Part shown: positions 16,107 through 24,837 of the stretch, piece after piece
Layout of the letters: each line of letters opens with the position of its first letter
Position numbering within the stretch: position 1 is the stretch's first letter
Assembly (NCBI RefSeq): GCF_001571085.1
Contig: NZ_BCTC01000056.1
Coordinates: 1 to 43,468 of the forward strand
DNA length: 43,468 nucleotides
Direction: 5' to 3'
Source: Azohydromonas lata NBRC 102462
GTDB lineage: Bacteria; Pseudomonadota; Gammaproteobacteria; Burkholderiales; Burkholderiaceae_C
The notes under the pieces: generated by a model
Seen by the model: only the letters and a program-made list of their open reading frames with translations
What the model was told of the DNA's origin: nothing
Database searches by the model: none
Translations under genes and position numbers: made by a program

Positions 16107-19100
16107 TCACGCCTCCTCCTTCACCGGCGTCCCCAGCGACCTCAGCACGTCGCGTATGAACTGCGCGCGGTCGCGCGGCTCCGGCGTGCTGCGCTCTATG
16201 CGCAGCTTGTCGTTGCCCGCCAGCTTGATGTGCCGGTTCTTCTGCACCAGCTCGATGATGCGCATCGGGTCCACCGGCGCGTTGGGCCGGAACGTGATCA
16301 CCATGGCCGCCGGCGCCGCATCGATCTTGAGCACCCCATAGGGCTTGGCCAGCACGCGCAGCCGGTGCGTGTCGAACAGGGTCTGGCCTTGCGCGGGCAG
16401 CTTGCCGAAGCGGTCCGTCACCTCCTCCAGCAGCTTGTCGATCTCGTCGCCGCGCTCGGCGCAGGCCAGCCGCTTGTACAGGTTCAGGCGCACGTGCACG
16501 TCGCCGCAGTAGCTGTCGGGCAGCAGCGCCGGGGCGTGCAAGTTGATCTCGGTGGTGGCGCCGAAGGGGCTGAGCAGATCCGGCTCGCGCCCGGCCTTGA
16601 GCGCCTTCACGGCCTCGGAGAGCATGTCGTTGTAGAGCTGGAAGCCCACCTCCTGCATGTTCCCGCTCTGGTTCTCGCCCAGCACCTCGCCCGCGCCGCG
16701 AATCTCCAGGTCGTGCATGGCGAGGTAGAAGCCGCTGCCCAGTTCCTCCATGGCCTGGATGGCCTCCAGCCGCTGGCCGGCCTGTTTGGTGAGCCCTTCC
16801 ACGTCCGGCACCAGCAGGTAGGCGTAGGCCTGGTGGTGGCTGCGGCCCACGCGGCCGCGCAACTGGTGCAACTGCGCCAGGCCGAACTTGTCGGCGCGGC
16901 TGATGACGATGGTGTTGGCGCTGGGCACGTCGATGCCGGTCTCGATGATGGTCGAGCACAGCAGCAGGTTGTGGCGCTGGGCCACGAAGTCGCGCATCAC
17001 GCGCTCCAGCTCGCGCTCCGGCATCTGGCCGTGTGCCACGGCAATGCGCGCCTCCGGCAGCAGCTCGGCCAGCTTGGCCCGGCGCGCCTCGATGGTCTCG
17101 ACCTCGTTGTGCAGGAAGTACACCTGCCCGCCGCGCTTCAATTCGCGCAGCACCGCCTCGCGGATCACGCCCTGGTTCTCGCTCCTCACGAAGGTCTTGA
17201 TGGCCAGCCGCCGCTGCGGCGCGGTGGCGATCACCGAGAGGTCGCGCAGGCCTTCGAGCGCCATGCCCAGCGTGCGCGGGATGGGCGTGGCGGTGAGGGT
17301 GAGCACGTCCACCTCGGCGCGCATGGCCTTCATCGCCTCCTTGTGGCGCACGCCGAAGCGGTGCTCCTCATCGATGATCAGCAGGCCCAGGCGCTTGAAC
17401 TTGACGTCCGAGCTCAGCAGCTTGTGGGTGCCGATGACGATGTCTATCGTGCCGTCGGCCAGCCCGGCCATGGCGGCCTTGATCTCCTTGGCCGAGCGGA
17501 AGCGGCTCATCTCCGCCACGCGCACCGGCCACTTGCCGAAGCGGTCGCTGATGTTCTGGTAGTGCTGCTCGGCCAGCAGCGTGGTGGGCGCCAGCAGGGC
17601 CACCTGCTTGCCGCCGGTGACGGCGACGAACGCGGCGCGCAGCGCCACCTCCGTCTTGCCGAAGCCCACGTCGCCGCACACCAGCCGGTCCATGGGCTTT
17701 GGCGAAATCAGGTCCTGGATGACGGCATGGATGGCGGCGCGCTGGTCCGGCGTTTCCTCGAAGCCGAAGCTGGCGGCAAACGCCTCGTAGTCGTGCGGCG
17801 AGAAGCGGAAGGCGTGGCCCTCGCGCGCGGCGCGGTGGGCGTAGAGGTTGAGCAGCTCGGCCGCGGTGTCGCGCACCTGCTCGGCGGCCTTGCGCCTGGC
17901 CTTGTCCCACTGGTTGGAGCCCAGCTTGTGCAGCGGCGCCTCGTCGGGGCTCACGCCGGTGTAGCGGCTGATGAGCTGCAACTGCGACACGGGCACGTAC
18001 AGCGTGGCCTTGTCGGCGTACTCCAGGTGCAGGAACTCCGAGGGGCCGTCGCCCAGGTCGATGTTCAAGAGGCCCTGGTAGCGGCCGATGCCGTGATTGG
18101 CATGCACCACGGGGTCGCCGACCTTCAGCTCGGACAAATCCTTGATCAGCGCATCGACGTTGCTGACCTGCTCCTGCTTGCGCCGCCGCCGCGCGCCGCC
18201 GCCCGCGGCGGCGAACAGCTCGGTTTCGGTCAGGAACTCCAGCAGGCGCTGGTCGGCCGGCTCGCTCCAGGTGAAACCGGCGGCCAGCGGCGCGGCGGTG
18301 ATGGCGACCTTCTCGTCGCTGGCGAGGAATTCGGCCAGCGTGGCGACGCTGGGCACGTCGATGCGGTGGTCGCGCAGCAGGTCCAGCAGGCTTTCGCGGC
18401 GGCCTTCGCTCTCCGCCACCAGCAGCACGCGCGCGGCGGTGTCGCGCAGGTGGGCTTCCAGCCGGGCCAGGGGTTCCGTGGCGCCGCGGTCCACGCTCAC
18501 GTCCGGCGCCGGCCGCGCCCACTCCAGCTCGCCCGCGCCGCGCAGCGACAGCGTGGCGTGGGTGTTGGCGCGGGCATAGAAATCGTCGACGCGCAGGAAG
18601 AGGGCTTCCGGCGGCAGCAGCGGGCGTTCGGCGTCGTGCTGCAGGAAGCGGTGGCGCTCGCGCGTGTCGGTCCAGAAGCGCTGCAGCGCCTCGTCCACCT
18701 CGCCGTGCAGCACCACGGCAGCGGCGTCGCCCAGGTATTCGAAGATGTCGGCGACCTCGTCGAAGAAGAGGGGCAGCCAGTACTCGATGCCCGCGCTGGC
18801 CACGCCCGCGGCCATGTCCTTGTAGATGCGCGAGCGGGTCGGGTCGCCTTCCATGCGCTCGCGCCAGCGGGCGCGGAAGGCCGTGCGCGAGGCCTCGTCC
18901 ATGGGGAACTCGCGCCCGGGCAGCAGCCGCACTTCCGGCACGGGGTAGAGGCTGCGCTGGCTGTCGGGGTCGAAGGTGCGGATGGAGTCCACCTCGTCGC
19001 CGAACAGGTCCACGCGGTAGGGCACGGCCGAGCCCATGGGGTAGAGGTCTATCAATCCGCCGCGCACGGCGTACTCGCCGGGCGAGACGACCTGGCTCAC

Positions 19101-19553
19101 GTGCGTGTAGCCGGCCAGCGTCAGTTGCGCCTTGAGCGAGGCCTCGTCGAGCTGTTGCTTTTGCTGGAAGTGGAAGGTGTAGGCGGCCAGGAAGCTCGGC
19201 GGCGCCAGGCGCGCCAGCGCCGTGGTGGCGGGCAGCAGGACGACGTCCACGTCTTTCTGCAGCACGCGCCACAGCGTGGCCAGGCGCTCGGAGATCAGGT
19301 CCTGGTGCGGGCTGAAGCTGTCGTAGGGCAGCGTTTCCCAGTCGGGGAAGACGGCCACGCGAAGGTCGGGCTCGAAGAAGGCGAGCTCGTCGGCCAGGCG
19401 CGGGGCGTCGGCGGGGTCGGCGGTCACGATGGCCGTGAGGCGCTTGGCGTCGGCGTGGCGGCGGGCGTCGCGGGCCAGCAGCAGCGCGTCGGCCGAGCCC
19501 GGCGGGCGCGGCAAGGTGAATCGTTTGCCGGGGGCGATGGCGGGCAGTTGCAT
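16107..19553 (-). CDS. mfd: Transcription-repair coupling factor Mfd
   Basis: DNA translocase that removes RNA polymerase stalled at lesions and recruits UvrA. Its 1148 residues equal the E. coli length. Order: UvrB-like N-terminal module (1-~340, with the FPDWETLPYDSFSPH signature), RNA-polymerase-interacting domain (about 480-545, HANHGIGRYQGL), RecG-like translocase with Walker A GDVGFGKTEV, DEEH box IIDEEHRFG, TATPIPRTL and the helicase C motif QLRGRVGR, and the C-terminal autoinhibitory domain. I chose the ATG at 19553 (MQLPAIAPGKRFTLP); the frame stays open upstream, but the longer start would overlap the divergent ispD. It is 68 bases from ispD. Confidence 0.96.
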   Translation of the reverse strand: MQLPAIAPGKRFTLPRPPGSADALLLARDARRHADAKRLTAIVTADPADAPRLADELAFFEPDLRVAVFPDWETLPYDSFSPHQDLISERLATLWRVLQKDVDVVLLPATTALARLAPPSFLAAYTFHFQQKQQLDEASLKAQLTLAGYTHVSQVVSPGEYAVRGGLIDLYPMGSAVPYRVDLFGDEVDSIRTFDPDSQRSLYPVPEVRLLPGREFPMDEASRTAFRARWRERMEGDPTRSRIYKDMAAGVASAGIEYWLPLFFDEVADIFEYLGDAAAVVLHGEVDEALQRFWTDTRERHRFLQHDAERPLLPPEALFLRVDDFYARANTHATLSLRGAGELEWARPAPDVSVDRGATEPLARLEAHLRDTAARVLLVAESEGRRESLLDLLRDHRIDVPSVATLAEFLASDEKVAITAAPLAAGFTWSEPADQRLLEFLTETELFAAAGGGARRRRKQEQVSNVDALIKDLSELKVGDPVVHANHGIGRYQGLLNIDLGDGPSEFLHLEYADKATLYVPVSQLQLISRYTGVSPDEAPLHKLGSNQWDKARRKAAEQVRDTAAELLNLYAHRAAREGHAFRFSPHDYEAFAASFGFEETPDQRAAIHAVIQDLISPKPMDRLVCGDVGFGKTEVALRAAFVAVTGGKQVALLAPTTLLAEQHYQNISDRFGKWPVRVAEMSRFRSAKEIKAAMAGLADGTIDIVIGTHKLLSSDVKFKRLGLLIIDEEHRFGVRHKEAMKAMRAEVDVLTLTATPIPRTLGMALEGLRDLSVIATAPQRRLAIKTFVRSENQGVIREAVLRELKRGGQVYFLHNEVETIEARRAKLAELLPEARIAVAHGQMPERELERVMRDFVAQRHNLLLCSTIIETGIDVPSANTIVISRADKFGLAQLHQLRGRVGRSHHQAYAYLLVPDVEGLTKQAGQRLEAIQAMEELGSGFYLAMHDLEIRGAGEVLGENQSGNMQEVGFQLYNDMLSEAVKALKAGREPDLLSPFGATTEINLHAPALLPDSYCGDVHVRLNLYKRLACAERGDEIDKLLEEVTDRFGKLPAQGQTLFDTHRLRVLAKPYGVLKIDAAPAAMVITFRPNAPVDPMRIIELVQKNRHIKLAGNDKLRIERSTPEPRDRAQFIRDVLRSLGTPVKEEA

Positions 19554-19602
19554 CGTGAGGAGGCTTGCAGCAGGAGGCACGCCCAGGGAGGGCGGAGGCC
19601 AA

Positions 19603-19612
19603 ATTCTAGAAT
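19603..19612. promoter_or_regulatory. Palindromic -10 element shared by mfd and ispD
   Basis: ATTCTAGAAT reads TAGAAT on both strands, in the 68-base divergent gap. On the plus strand it predicts transcription starting about 3 bases before the ispD ATG (near-leaderless); on the minus strand about 43 bases before mfd. Neither side has a good -35 hexamer. Confidence 0.4.
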
Positions 19613-19621
19613 CCGGCTCCG

Positions 19622-20371
19622 ATGACCACCCTCGTTCATGGGCCTGTGCCACGCTGCTACGCGCTGGTCCCTTGCGCCGGAACCGGCAGCCGTGCCGGGG
19701 CCGACCGCCCAAAGCAGTACGTTCCACTGGCGGGCCGTCCGCTGGTGGCCCACACCCTGGCCGCCCTTGGGCGCGTGCCGCGGCTGCAGGCCACGCTGGT
19801 CGTCCTGTCGCCGGACGACACGCTGTTCGACGCCGCCCTGCCCAACGCCGCCGCCGACTCCCGGCTGTGGACGGCCCGCAGCGGCGGCGCCACGCGTGCC
19901 GCCACCGTCACGGCGGGTTTGGAGGAGTTGCTCTCGCGCGGCGCTGCCGAGGACGACTGGGTGCTGGTACACGACGCGGCGCGCTGCCTGGTCCGCCCCG
20001 AGTGGGTGACGCAGCTGATTGAAACCTGCGAGCACGACGCCGTGGGCGGGCTGCTGGCGCTGCCGGTGGCCGACACGCTCAAGCAGGCCGAGGGCGGCTG
20101 CGTGGCGGCCACGGTGGACCGCAATGGCAAATGGGCGGCGCAGACGCCGCAGATGTTCCGCATCGGATTGCTGCGGCGCGCGCTGCGCGAGGCGGGCGAC
20201 GCCGTCACCGACGAGTCCAGCGCGGTCGAAGCCCTGGGCCTGCGCCCGCGGCTGGTGCCCGGCTCCCTGGAAAATTTCAAACTGACCTGGCCCGGCGATT
20301 TCAGCCTGGCGGAAAGGCTGCTCATGGTTCCCGTGTCCAACCCGTCTTCGTCCCAAGGGAGCGCGACGTGA
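19622..20371 (+). CDS. ispD: 2-C-methyl-D-erythritol 4-phosphate cytidylyltransferase
   Basis: Third step of the MEP isoprenoid pathway: joins CTP and MEP to give CDP-ME. It has 249 residues, with the nucleotide-binding motif [16 protein letters not shown] near the N-terminus (family pattern AAGxGxR...PKQY), HDAARCLV for metal/CTP contact, and the C-terminal pattern [11 protein letters not shown]...NFKLT. A Ser-rich C-terminal tail slightly exceeds the usual length. ATG 19622 has no ribosome site and the predicted promoter places transcription only a few bases upstream, so it may be leaderless. The TGA overlaps the GTG of ispF by 4 bases (GTGA). Confidence 0.95.
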   Translation: MTTLVHGPVPRCYALVPCAGTGSRAGADRPKQYVPLAGRPLVAHTLAALGRVPRLQATLVVLSPDDTLFDAALPNAAADSRLWTARSGGATRAATVTAGLEELLSRGAAEDDWVLVHDAARCLVRPEWVTQLIETCEHDAVGGLLALPVADTLKQAEGGCVAATVDRNGKWAAQTPQMFRIGLLRRALREAGDAVTDESSAVEALGLRPRLVPGSLENFKLTWPGDFSLAERLLMVPVSNPSSSQGSAT

Positions 20372-20865
20372 TCCCGGCGCTGCGCATCGGCGAGGGCTGG
20401 GACGTGCATCAGCTCGTGGAAGGGCGGCCGCTGGTGCTGGGCGGGGTGGCCATCCCGCACACCCACGGGCTGCTGGGCCATTCGGACGCGGATGTACTGC
20501 TGCATGCGCTCACCGACGCGCTCCTGGGCGCGGCGGGCTTGGGCGACATCGGCCGCCACTTCCCGGACACGGACGCGGCCTTCAAGGGCGCCGACTCCGC
20601 CGTGCTGCTGGCCGAGGCCATGCGCCGCGTGCGCGCGGCGGGTTGGGAGGTGGTGAACGTGGACTCCACCATCGTGGCGCAGGCGCCCAAGCTCGCGCCG
20701 CACATCCCGGCCATGCGCGAGCGCATCGCGCAGGTGCTGGGCGTGGCGCCGGAGCAGGTGAACGTGAAGGCCAAGACGGCCGAGAAGCTGGGGCCCGTGG
20801 GCGAGAAGCGGGCAATGGAGGCGCGGGCGGTGTGCCTGCTGTACAGGGGCACGGCCGCCGGCTGA
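20368..20865 (+). CDS. ispF: 2-C-methyl-D-erythritol 2,4-cyclodiphosphate synthase
   Basis: Fifth step of the MEP pathway: cyclises CDP-ME 2-phosphate to MEcPP with loss of CMP. It has 165 residues, with metal ligands in GWDVH (Asp12, His14) and in [11 protein letters not shown], and the C-terminal signature [12 protein letters not shown]. The GTG start at 20368 overlaps the ispD stop by 4 bases and has an AAGGGA site 7 bases upstream, so translation is coupled. The ispD-ispF pairing is standard in Proteobacteria; IspE is elsewhere. Confidence 0.96.
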   Translation: MIPALRIGEGWDVHQLVEGRPLVLGGVAIPHTHGLLGHSDADVLLHALTDALLGAAGLGDIGRHFPDTDAAFKGADSAVLLAEAMRRVRAAGWEVVNVDSTIVAQAPKLAPHIPAMRERIAQVLGVAPEQVNVKAKTAEKLGPVGEKRAMEARAVCLLYRGTAAG

Positions 20866-20867
20866 GC

Positions 20868-20894
20868 GGACGCGGGCTACGGGCGCCCGCGTCC
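20868..20894. terminator. Hairpin between convergent ispF and the sensor kinase gene
   Basis: GGACGCGGGC (20868-20877) pairs perfectly with GCCCGCGTCC (20885-20894) over a 7-base loop, filling almost all of the 31-base gap. No T-run on either strand; probably a shared 3'-end stabiliser or weak bidirectional terminator. Confidence 0.45.
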
Positions 20895-20896
20895 TC

Positions 20897-22357
20897 TCAC
20901 GGGGCCCGCTTGAGCCTCACGTGCGCGACCAGCCCGCCGTCCGGCGCGTTGGCCAGCTCCAGCCGGCCGCCCATGCGCTGCAGCGACTTGTCGACGATGG
21001 CCAGGCCCAGCCCCGCGCCCGTGGCCGCGGTGCGGGCGGTGTCGCCGCGGTAGAAGGGCGTGGTCAGTTGCGCCAGGCGTGCCGGGGGCACGCCGGGGCC
21101 GTGGTCGCGCACGCTCACCACCACCCAGGGGCCGCTGCGCGTGTAGCTCACCAGCACCAGCGCGGGGCCGCTGCTCTCGGTGCGGCCGTAGCGGCGGGCG
21201 TTCTCGAACAGGTTGGCGAAGACGCGGCCCAGCTCCGTGTCGTCGGCCAGCACCATCAGGTCTATGGCGATGCGGGCACTGATGCGGATCTGCGTCGGGT
21301 CGCGGAAGGCCGAGGCCTCGCGTTCGATCAGCGCCGACAGGTTCACGGGCACCAGCGGCGCGTCGCCCGGGCGGGCGTAGTCCATGAACTTGTCGATGAT
21401 GGCGTCGAGCTGGTCGATGTCCATGGCCATGTTGCGGCGGGCTTCCTCGTCCTGCACGCTCATCTCGGCCTCCAGCCGCAGCCGTGCCAGCGGCGTGCGC
21501 AGGTCGTGCGAGATGCCGGCCAGCATCACGGCGCGGTCCTCCTCCACCTTGGCCAGCTCGCGCGCCATGCGGTTGAACCCCATGTTCACCTCGCGGATCT
21601 CGCTGGTGAGGGTGTTCTCGTCGAGCTGCGATTCGTACTCGCCCTCGCGGATGCGGCTGGCGGCAAACGAGAGGTCGCGCAGCGGCTGGTTGATCAGCCG
21701 GGCGATCGCCGCGGAGCCCAGCAGCGTGGCGATGAGCGCGATGCCCACCCAGACGAACCAGGTGCCGCTGGTGAGCGGGTACACGCGCGTGGCCTCGGCC
21801 TGCAGCCAGTAGGCGTCGCGCTCGATGGTGAAGCCCACCCACAGGCCGTCCACGCCGTTGACGCTGCGGGCGAGGATGGTGTCCTCGTCCAGCCGCGCGC
21901 GTAGCTCGCGGCCTATGCGGCGCGTGAAGCGGTCGGTCTCGAAGGGCTCCCAGCGGTGGCCGGGCTCGCGCGGCAGCACCTTGACGGCTTCCTCCTCGCT
22001 CATCGTCTTGACGACGGAGACGCGGTGGATGCTGTCCGAGAAGCGCAGCGCCGCGCGCGAGAGGTTGACCAGGCTGGCGATCTGCTGCGCGGACTGCACC
22101 GCGCGCGGTTCCAGCTCCAGCGCGCGCAGCGTCTGCACCCACGCGAAGATGCCACCGCCCAGGAGCAGGGCGAGCAGGAAGAAGGTGCGCCAGAACAGGC
22201 TCAGCGCCAGCGACTGCCGCGGCCGGCTGTTGGCCTTGCGCGGCAGCAGCCGGCGCAGCCGTCGGCGCAGGCCGCGCAGCTTGCCGGGTGCGGGAGACTG
22301 CCGCGTGGCGTCGTCCTCGCCCGTGGGCGTAGGCACGCCGATCTCAGCTTGCGCCAT
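20897..22357 (-). CDS. EnvZ-like sensor histidine kinase
   Basis: Inner-membrane kinase of 486 residues. A basic N-terminal tail (about 1-50) leads to helix 1 (~53-75), a periplasmic domain (~75-190), helix 2 (~195-215), HAMP (~215-270), HisKA with His284 in GISHDLRTPL and HATPase with N-box NLFENARRYG, G1 DHGPGV and G2 GAGLGLAI. The GISHDLRTPL form is that of EnvZ-type kinases. Its start overlaps the end of the response regulator gene by 14 bases, so the two are translationally coupled. By analogy it responds to osmolarity or envelope state, but the signal is not shown by the sequence. Confidence 0.9.
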   Translation of the reverse strand: MAQAEIGVPTPTGEDDATRQSPAPGKLRGLRRRLRRLLPRKANSRPRQSLALSLFWRTFFLLALLLGGGIFAWVQTLRALELEPRAVQSAQQIASLVNLSRAALRFSDSIHRVSVVKTMSEEEAVKVLPREPGHRWEPFETDRFTRRIGRELRARLDEDTILARSVNGVDGLWVGFTIERDAYWLQAEATRVYPLTSGTWFVWVGIALIATLLGSAAIARLINQPLRDLSFAASRIREGEYESQLDENTLTSEIREVNMGFNRMARELAKVEEDRAVMLAGISHDLRTPLARLRLEAEMSVQDEEARRNMAMDIDQLDAIIDKFMDYARPGDAPLVPVNLSALIEREASAFRDPTQIRISARIAIDLMVLADDTELGRVFANLFENARRYGRTESSGPALVLVSYTRSGPWVVVSVRDHGPGVPPARLAQLTTPFYRGDTARTAATGAGLGLAIVDKSLQRMGGRLELANAPDGGLVAHVRLKRAP

Positions 22358-23078
22358 CGGGTACGAACACGTAGCCCACGCCCCACACCGTCTGGATGTA
22401 GCGCGGCTGCGCGGGGTCGGGCTCGATCATCTTGCGCAGGCGCGAGATCTGCACGTCCAGGCTGCGGTCGAAGGGCTCGAACTCGCGGCCGCGCGCCAGT
22501 TGCGCGAGCTTGTCGCGCGACAGCGGCTGGCGCGGGTGGCGCACCAGGGCCTTGAGCATGGAGAACTCGCCCGTGGTCAGCGCCATCTGCTCGCCGTCCT
22601 TGGTCAGGCGGCGCAGCGACAGGTCGAACTCGAAGGGGCCGAAGTTCACGACCTGCGGCTCCTTGGACGGCGCGCCCGGCGCCTCCAGCGCGGGGCGGCG
22701 GCGCAGCACGGCGTGGATGCGCGCCAGCAGCTCGCGCGGGTTGAAGGGCTTGGGCAGGTAGTCGTCGGCGCCGACTTCCAGGCCCACGATGCGGTCCACG
22801 TCCTCCACCTTGGCGGTGAGCATGATGATGGGCGTGGAGTCGTTGGCCGCGCGCAGGCGGCGGCAGATCGACAGGCCGTCCTCGCCCGGGAGCATCAGGT
22901 CCAGGACGATCAGGTCAATGGTTTCCCGCGTGAGCACGCGGTTGAGCGCCTTGGCGTCTTCGGCCAAGAGCACTTCGAAGCCCTCCTGCGTCAGGTAGCG
23001 GCGCAGCAGGTCGCGGATGCGGGCGTCGTCGTCAACGACGACAACGCGGTCGGGGCGGGGATTTGCAGGGGTGTTCAT
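22344..23078 (-). CDS. ompR: OmpR-family response regulator
   Basis: DNA-binding response regulator of 244 residues. The receiver domain (12-~128) has the acidic cluster Asp16-18, phosphoacceptor Asp60 (VLDLMLPGEDG), Thr in MLTAK and Lys in LPKPF. A winged-helix Trans_Reg_C domain (~150-240) ends VWGVGYVFVPDG. I chose the ATG at 23078 because AGGGAG lies about 8 bases upstream; the open frame extends further but without Met or ribosome site. First gene of the regulator-kinase operon. It is divergent from the SIMPL gene across a 175-base gap that holds GTTACA repeats. The symbol reflects similarity to OmpR, not proof of orthology. Confidence 0.88.
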   Translation of the reverse strand: MNTPANPRPDRVVVVDDDARIRDLLRRYLTQEGFEVLLAEDAKALNRVLTRETIDLIVLDLMLPGEDGLSICRRLRAANDSTPIIMLTAKVEDVDRIVGLEVGADDYLPKPFNPRELLARIHAVLRRRPALEAPGAPSKEPQVVNFGPFEFDLSLRRLTKDGEQMALTTGEFSMLKALVRHPRQPLSRDKLAQLARGREFEPFDRSLDVQISRLRKMIEPDPAQPRYIQTVWGVGYVFVPDGAS

Positions 23079-23093
23079 AGCGAGCTCCCTATT

Positions 23094-23195
23094 TGTAACG
23101 GCGGCATTGTGAACATGTTGGCAAGATGGTTCTGGCGCGATCGGCACCTCTGTTACATCTCTTTCGGCATCCGGACTGGCGCTTAAAGCGTTACA
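23094..23195. promoter_or_regulatory. GTTACA repeats in the ompR-like / SIMPL divergent region
   Basis: TGTAAC (23094-23099, i.e. GTTACA on the minus strand), GTTACA (23152-23157) and GTTACA (23190-23195) occur within about 100 bases between the two start codons. The first lies 16 bases before the regulator ATG. They are candidate autoregulatory sites of the adjacent response regulator. Promoter boxes are not clear on either strand. Confidence 0.3.
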
Positions 23196-23253
23196 GAGTG
23201 TCTCTCGGTGACCCGTGTTCGCGGCCCGCACCCCCCCTTTTTGGAGTGTTCCC

Positions 23254-23955
23254 ATGAGAGCTTTCACCTTCGTGCCCTGTTTGACGCTGGCCGCGTGGCT
23301 GGGCGCCGTACAGGCGCAAACCCTGCCGGCGCCGCCACAGCGCGTGGTTCAGCTGAGCGCCAGCGCCAGCATGGACGTACCCAATGACTGGCTGACGCTG
23401 GCCTTCAGCACCACGCGCGAAGGCGCGGACGCCGGCGCGGTGCAGTCGGCACTGCGCCAGGCGCTGGATGCGGCGCTGGTGGAAGCTCGCAAGGTGGCCA
23501 AGCCGGGGCAGGTGGAAGTGCGGGCAGGCAACCTGTCGGTGTACCCGCGCTACACCGCCAAGGGCGCCATAGGCGGTTGGCAGGGCAGCACGGAGTTGCT
23601 GGTCGAGGGCCGAGACATGGGGGCGATTTCGCAGCTCGTCCCTCGCATCAACAGCATGAGTATCGCCCGGGTGGCTTATTCCTTGTCTCGGGAGGCCCGG
23701 GAGCAGGTCGAATCCGAGGTCGGCGCGCGCGCCATCGAGCGCTACAAGGGCCGCGCCGGCGAGATCACGCGGCAGTTCGGCTTCAGCCGCTGGAGCCTGC
23801 GCGAGGTGCAGGTGCAGACCGATACGCCGCCCGTGGGCATGCCGGTGCTCATGCGGGCCAAGGCGATGGCAGCACCGGCCGACGAGTCGCTGCCCGTGGA
23901 GCCCGGCCGTGGGCAGGTGACGGCCACGATCAGCGGCTCCGTCCAGATGGAATGA
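23254..23955 (+). CDS. Exported SIMPL (DUF541) domain protein
   Basis: A 233-residue predicted periplasmic protein. The signal peptide is residues 1-21 (cleavage after VQA, mature Gln22). The rest matches the SIMPL/DUF541 pattern: QLSASASMDVPNDWLTLAFSTTREG, an alternating strand-helix core and the VTATISGSVQ end strand. Members such as E. coli YggE are linked to oxidative-stress tolerance, and others to signalling complexes, but no reaction is known. The ATG at 23254 has a GGAG site about 8 bases upstream. It is divergent from the OmpR-like regulator and may be a target of it. Confidence 0.85.
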   Translation: MRAFTFVPCLTLAAWLGAVQAQTLPAPPQRVVQLSASASMDVPNDWLTLAFSTTREGADAGAVQSALRQALDAALVEARKVAKPGQVEVRAGNLSVYPRYTAKGAIGGWQGSTELLVEGRDMGAISQLVPRINSMSIARVAYSLSREAREQVESEVGARAIERYKGRAGEITRQFGFSRWSLREVQVQTDTPPVGMPVLMRAKAMAAPADESLPVEPGRGQVTATISGSVQME

Positions 23956-23962
23956 GCCGCGC

Positions 23963-24017
23963 GGCCCTCTAATTAATAAATAGAGGGCCCGCGCCGCAGC
24001 GGCCTTTCTCTTTTTTT
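23963..24017 (+). terminator. Terminator after the SIMPL gene
   Basis: GGCCCTCTA (23963-23971) and TAGAGGGCC (23981-23989) form a perfect 9-pair stem with an AT-only loop. A shorter CCGC/GCGG stem follows, then TTTCTCTTTTTTT ending at 24017. The T-run also contains the stop codon of the convergent dehydrogenase gene (minus strand, 24016-24018). Confidence 0.75.
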
Positions 24018-24786
24018 ATTGGGCGACCCAGCCGCCGTCCACGTTGAAGGCCGCGCCGCGGATGTTGTCGGCCGCGCCGGAGCACAGGAACACCGCCAGC
24101 TCGCCCAACTGCTCGGCCGTGGTGAACTGCATGGAAGGCTGCTTGTCGCCGAGCAGCCGGCGCTTGGCTTCTTCGAGCTCGATGCCGTCGGCCTGTGCGC
24201 GGGCCTGCACCTGTTTTTCCACCAGCGGCGTGAGCACCCAGCCCGGGCAGATGGCGTTGACGGTCACGGGCGTGGTGGCCGTCTCCAGCGCCACGCTCTT
24301 GGTGAAGCCCACCAGGCCGTGCTTGGCCGCGACGTAGGCCGACTTCTGCGCCGAGGCCACCAGGCCGTGCACGGAGGCGAGGTTGATGATGCGGCCCCAG
24401 CCGCGCTGCTTCATGCCCGGCAGCGCCAGCCGCGTGGTGTGGAAAGCCGAGCTGAGGTTGATGGCGATGATGGCGTCCCACTTCTCGGCCGGGAAATCCT
24501 CCACCGCCGCCACGTGCTGGATGCCGGCGTTGTTGACCAGGATGTCCACCGCGCCGAACTCGGCTTCGGCGGCTTGCATCATCTGTTCGATCTCCGCGGG
24601 CTTGCTCATGTCGGCGCCGTGGTAGGCCACGCGCACGCCCAGTTCACGCACCTCGGCCAGTGCCGCTTCGCTGTCGCCGAAGCCGTTGAGCATGATGTTG
24701 GCGCCCTGGCGCGCGAGGCATTTGGCGATGCCCAGCCCGATGCCGCTGGTGGATCCGGTGACGAGCGCAGTCTTTGCCTTGAGCAT
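24016..24786 (-). CDS. bdhA: 3-hydroxybutyrate dehydrogenase (SDR family)
   Basis: NAD-dependent oxidation of D-3-hydroxybutyrate to acetoacetate, in the polyhydroxybutyrate and ketone-body route. The 256 residues carry the Rossmann motif TGSTSGIG (10-17), NNAG, the catalytic Ser in NLASVHGL, YVAAKHG (Tyr-x3-Lys) and the family-specific CPGWVLTPLVEKQ. These, with the QMFTTAEQ-like C-terminal region (QFTTAEQLGEL), match Burkholderiales BdhA/HbdH. The start at 24786 has a strong AAGGAGG about 8 bases upstream; the much longer open frame upstream is spurious. Divergent from the hydrolase gene with a 51-base gap. Confidence 0.92.
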   Translation of the reverse strand: MLKAKTALVTGSTSGIGLGIAKCLARQGANIMLNGFGDSEAALAEVRELGVRVAYHGADMSKPAEIEQMMQAAEAEFGAVDILVNNAGIQHVAAVEDFPAEKWDAIIAINLSSAFHTTRLALPGMKQRGWGRIINLASVHGLVASAQKSAYVAAKHGLVGFTKSVALETATTPVTVNAICPGWVLTPLVEKQVQARAQADGIELEEAKRRLLGDKQPSMQFTTAEQLGELAVFLCSGAADNIRGAAFNVDGGWVAQ

Positions 24787-24837
24787 GAATGGCCTCCTTA
24801 GGTTGATACGATGGTCCAAAGACAAACGGGAGCCATC

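Noticed and set aside
16230-19625. A 1131-codon plus-strand frame opposite mfd
   Set aside because: His/Gln/Val/Ala-rich composition with no domain is the mirror of GC-rich coding on the other strand; mfd is complete and fully conserved.
23094-23195. Same regulator for the GTTACA repeats and the edd operators
   Set aside because: The edd sites are strict GTAAC-N3-GTTAC palindromes, whereas these are single hexamers without fixed spacing; sharing GTTAC alone is weak evidence.
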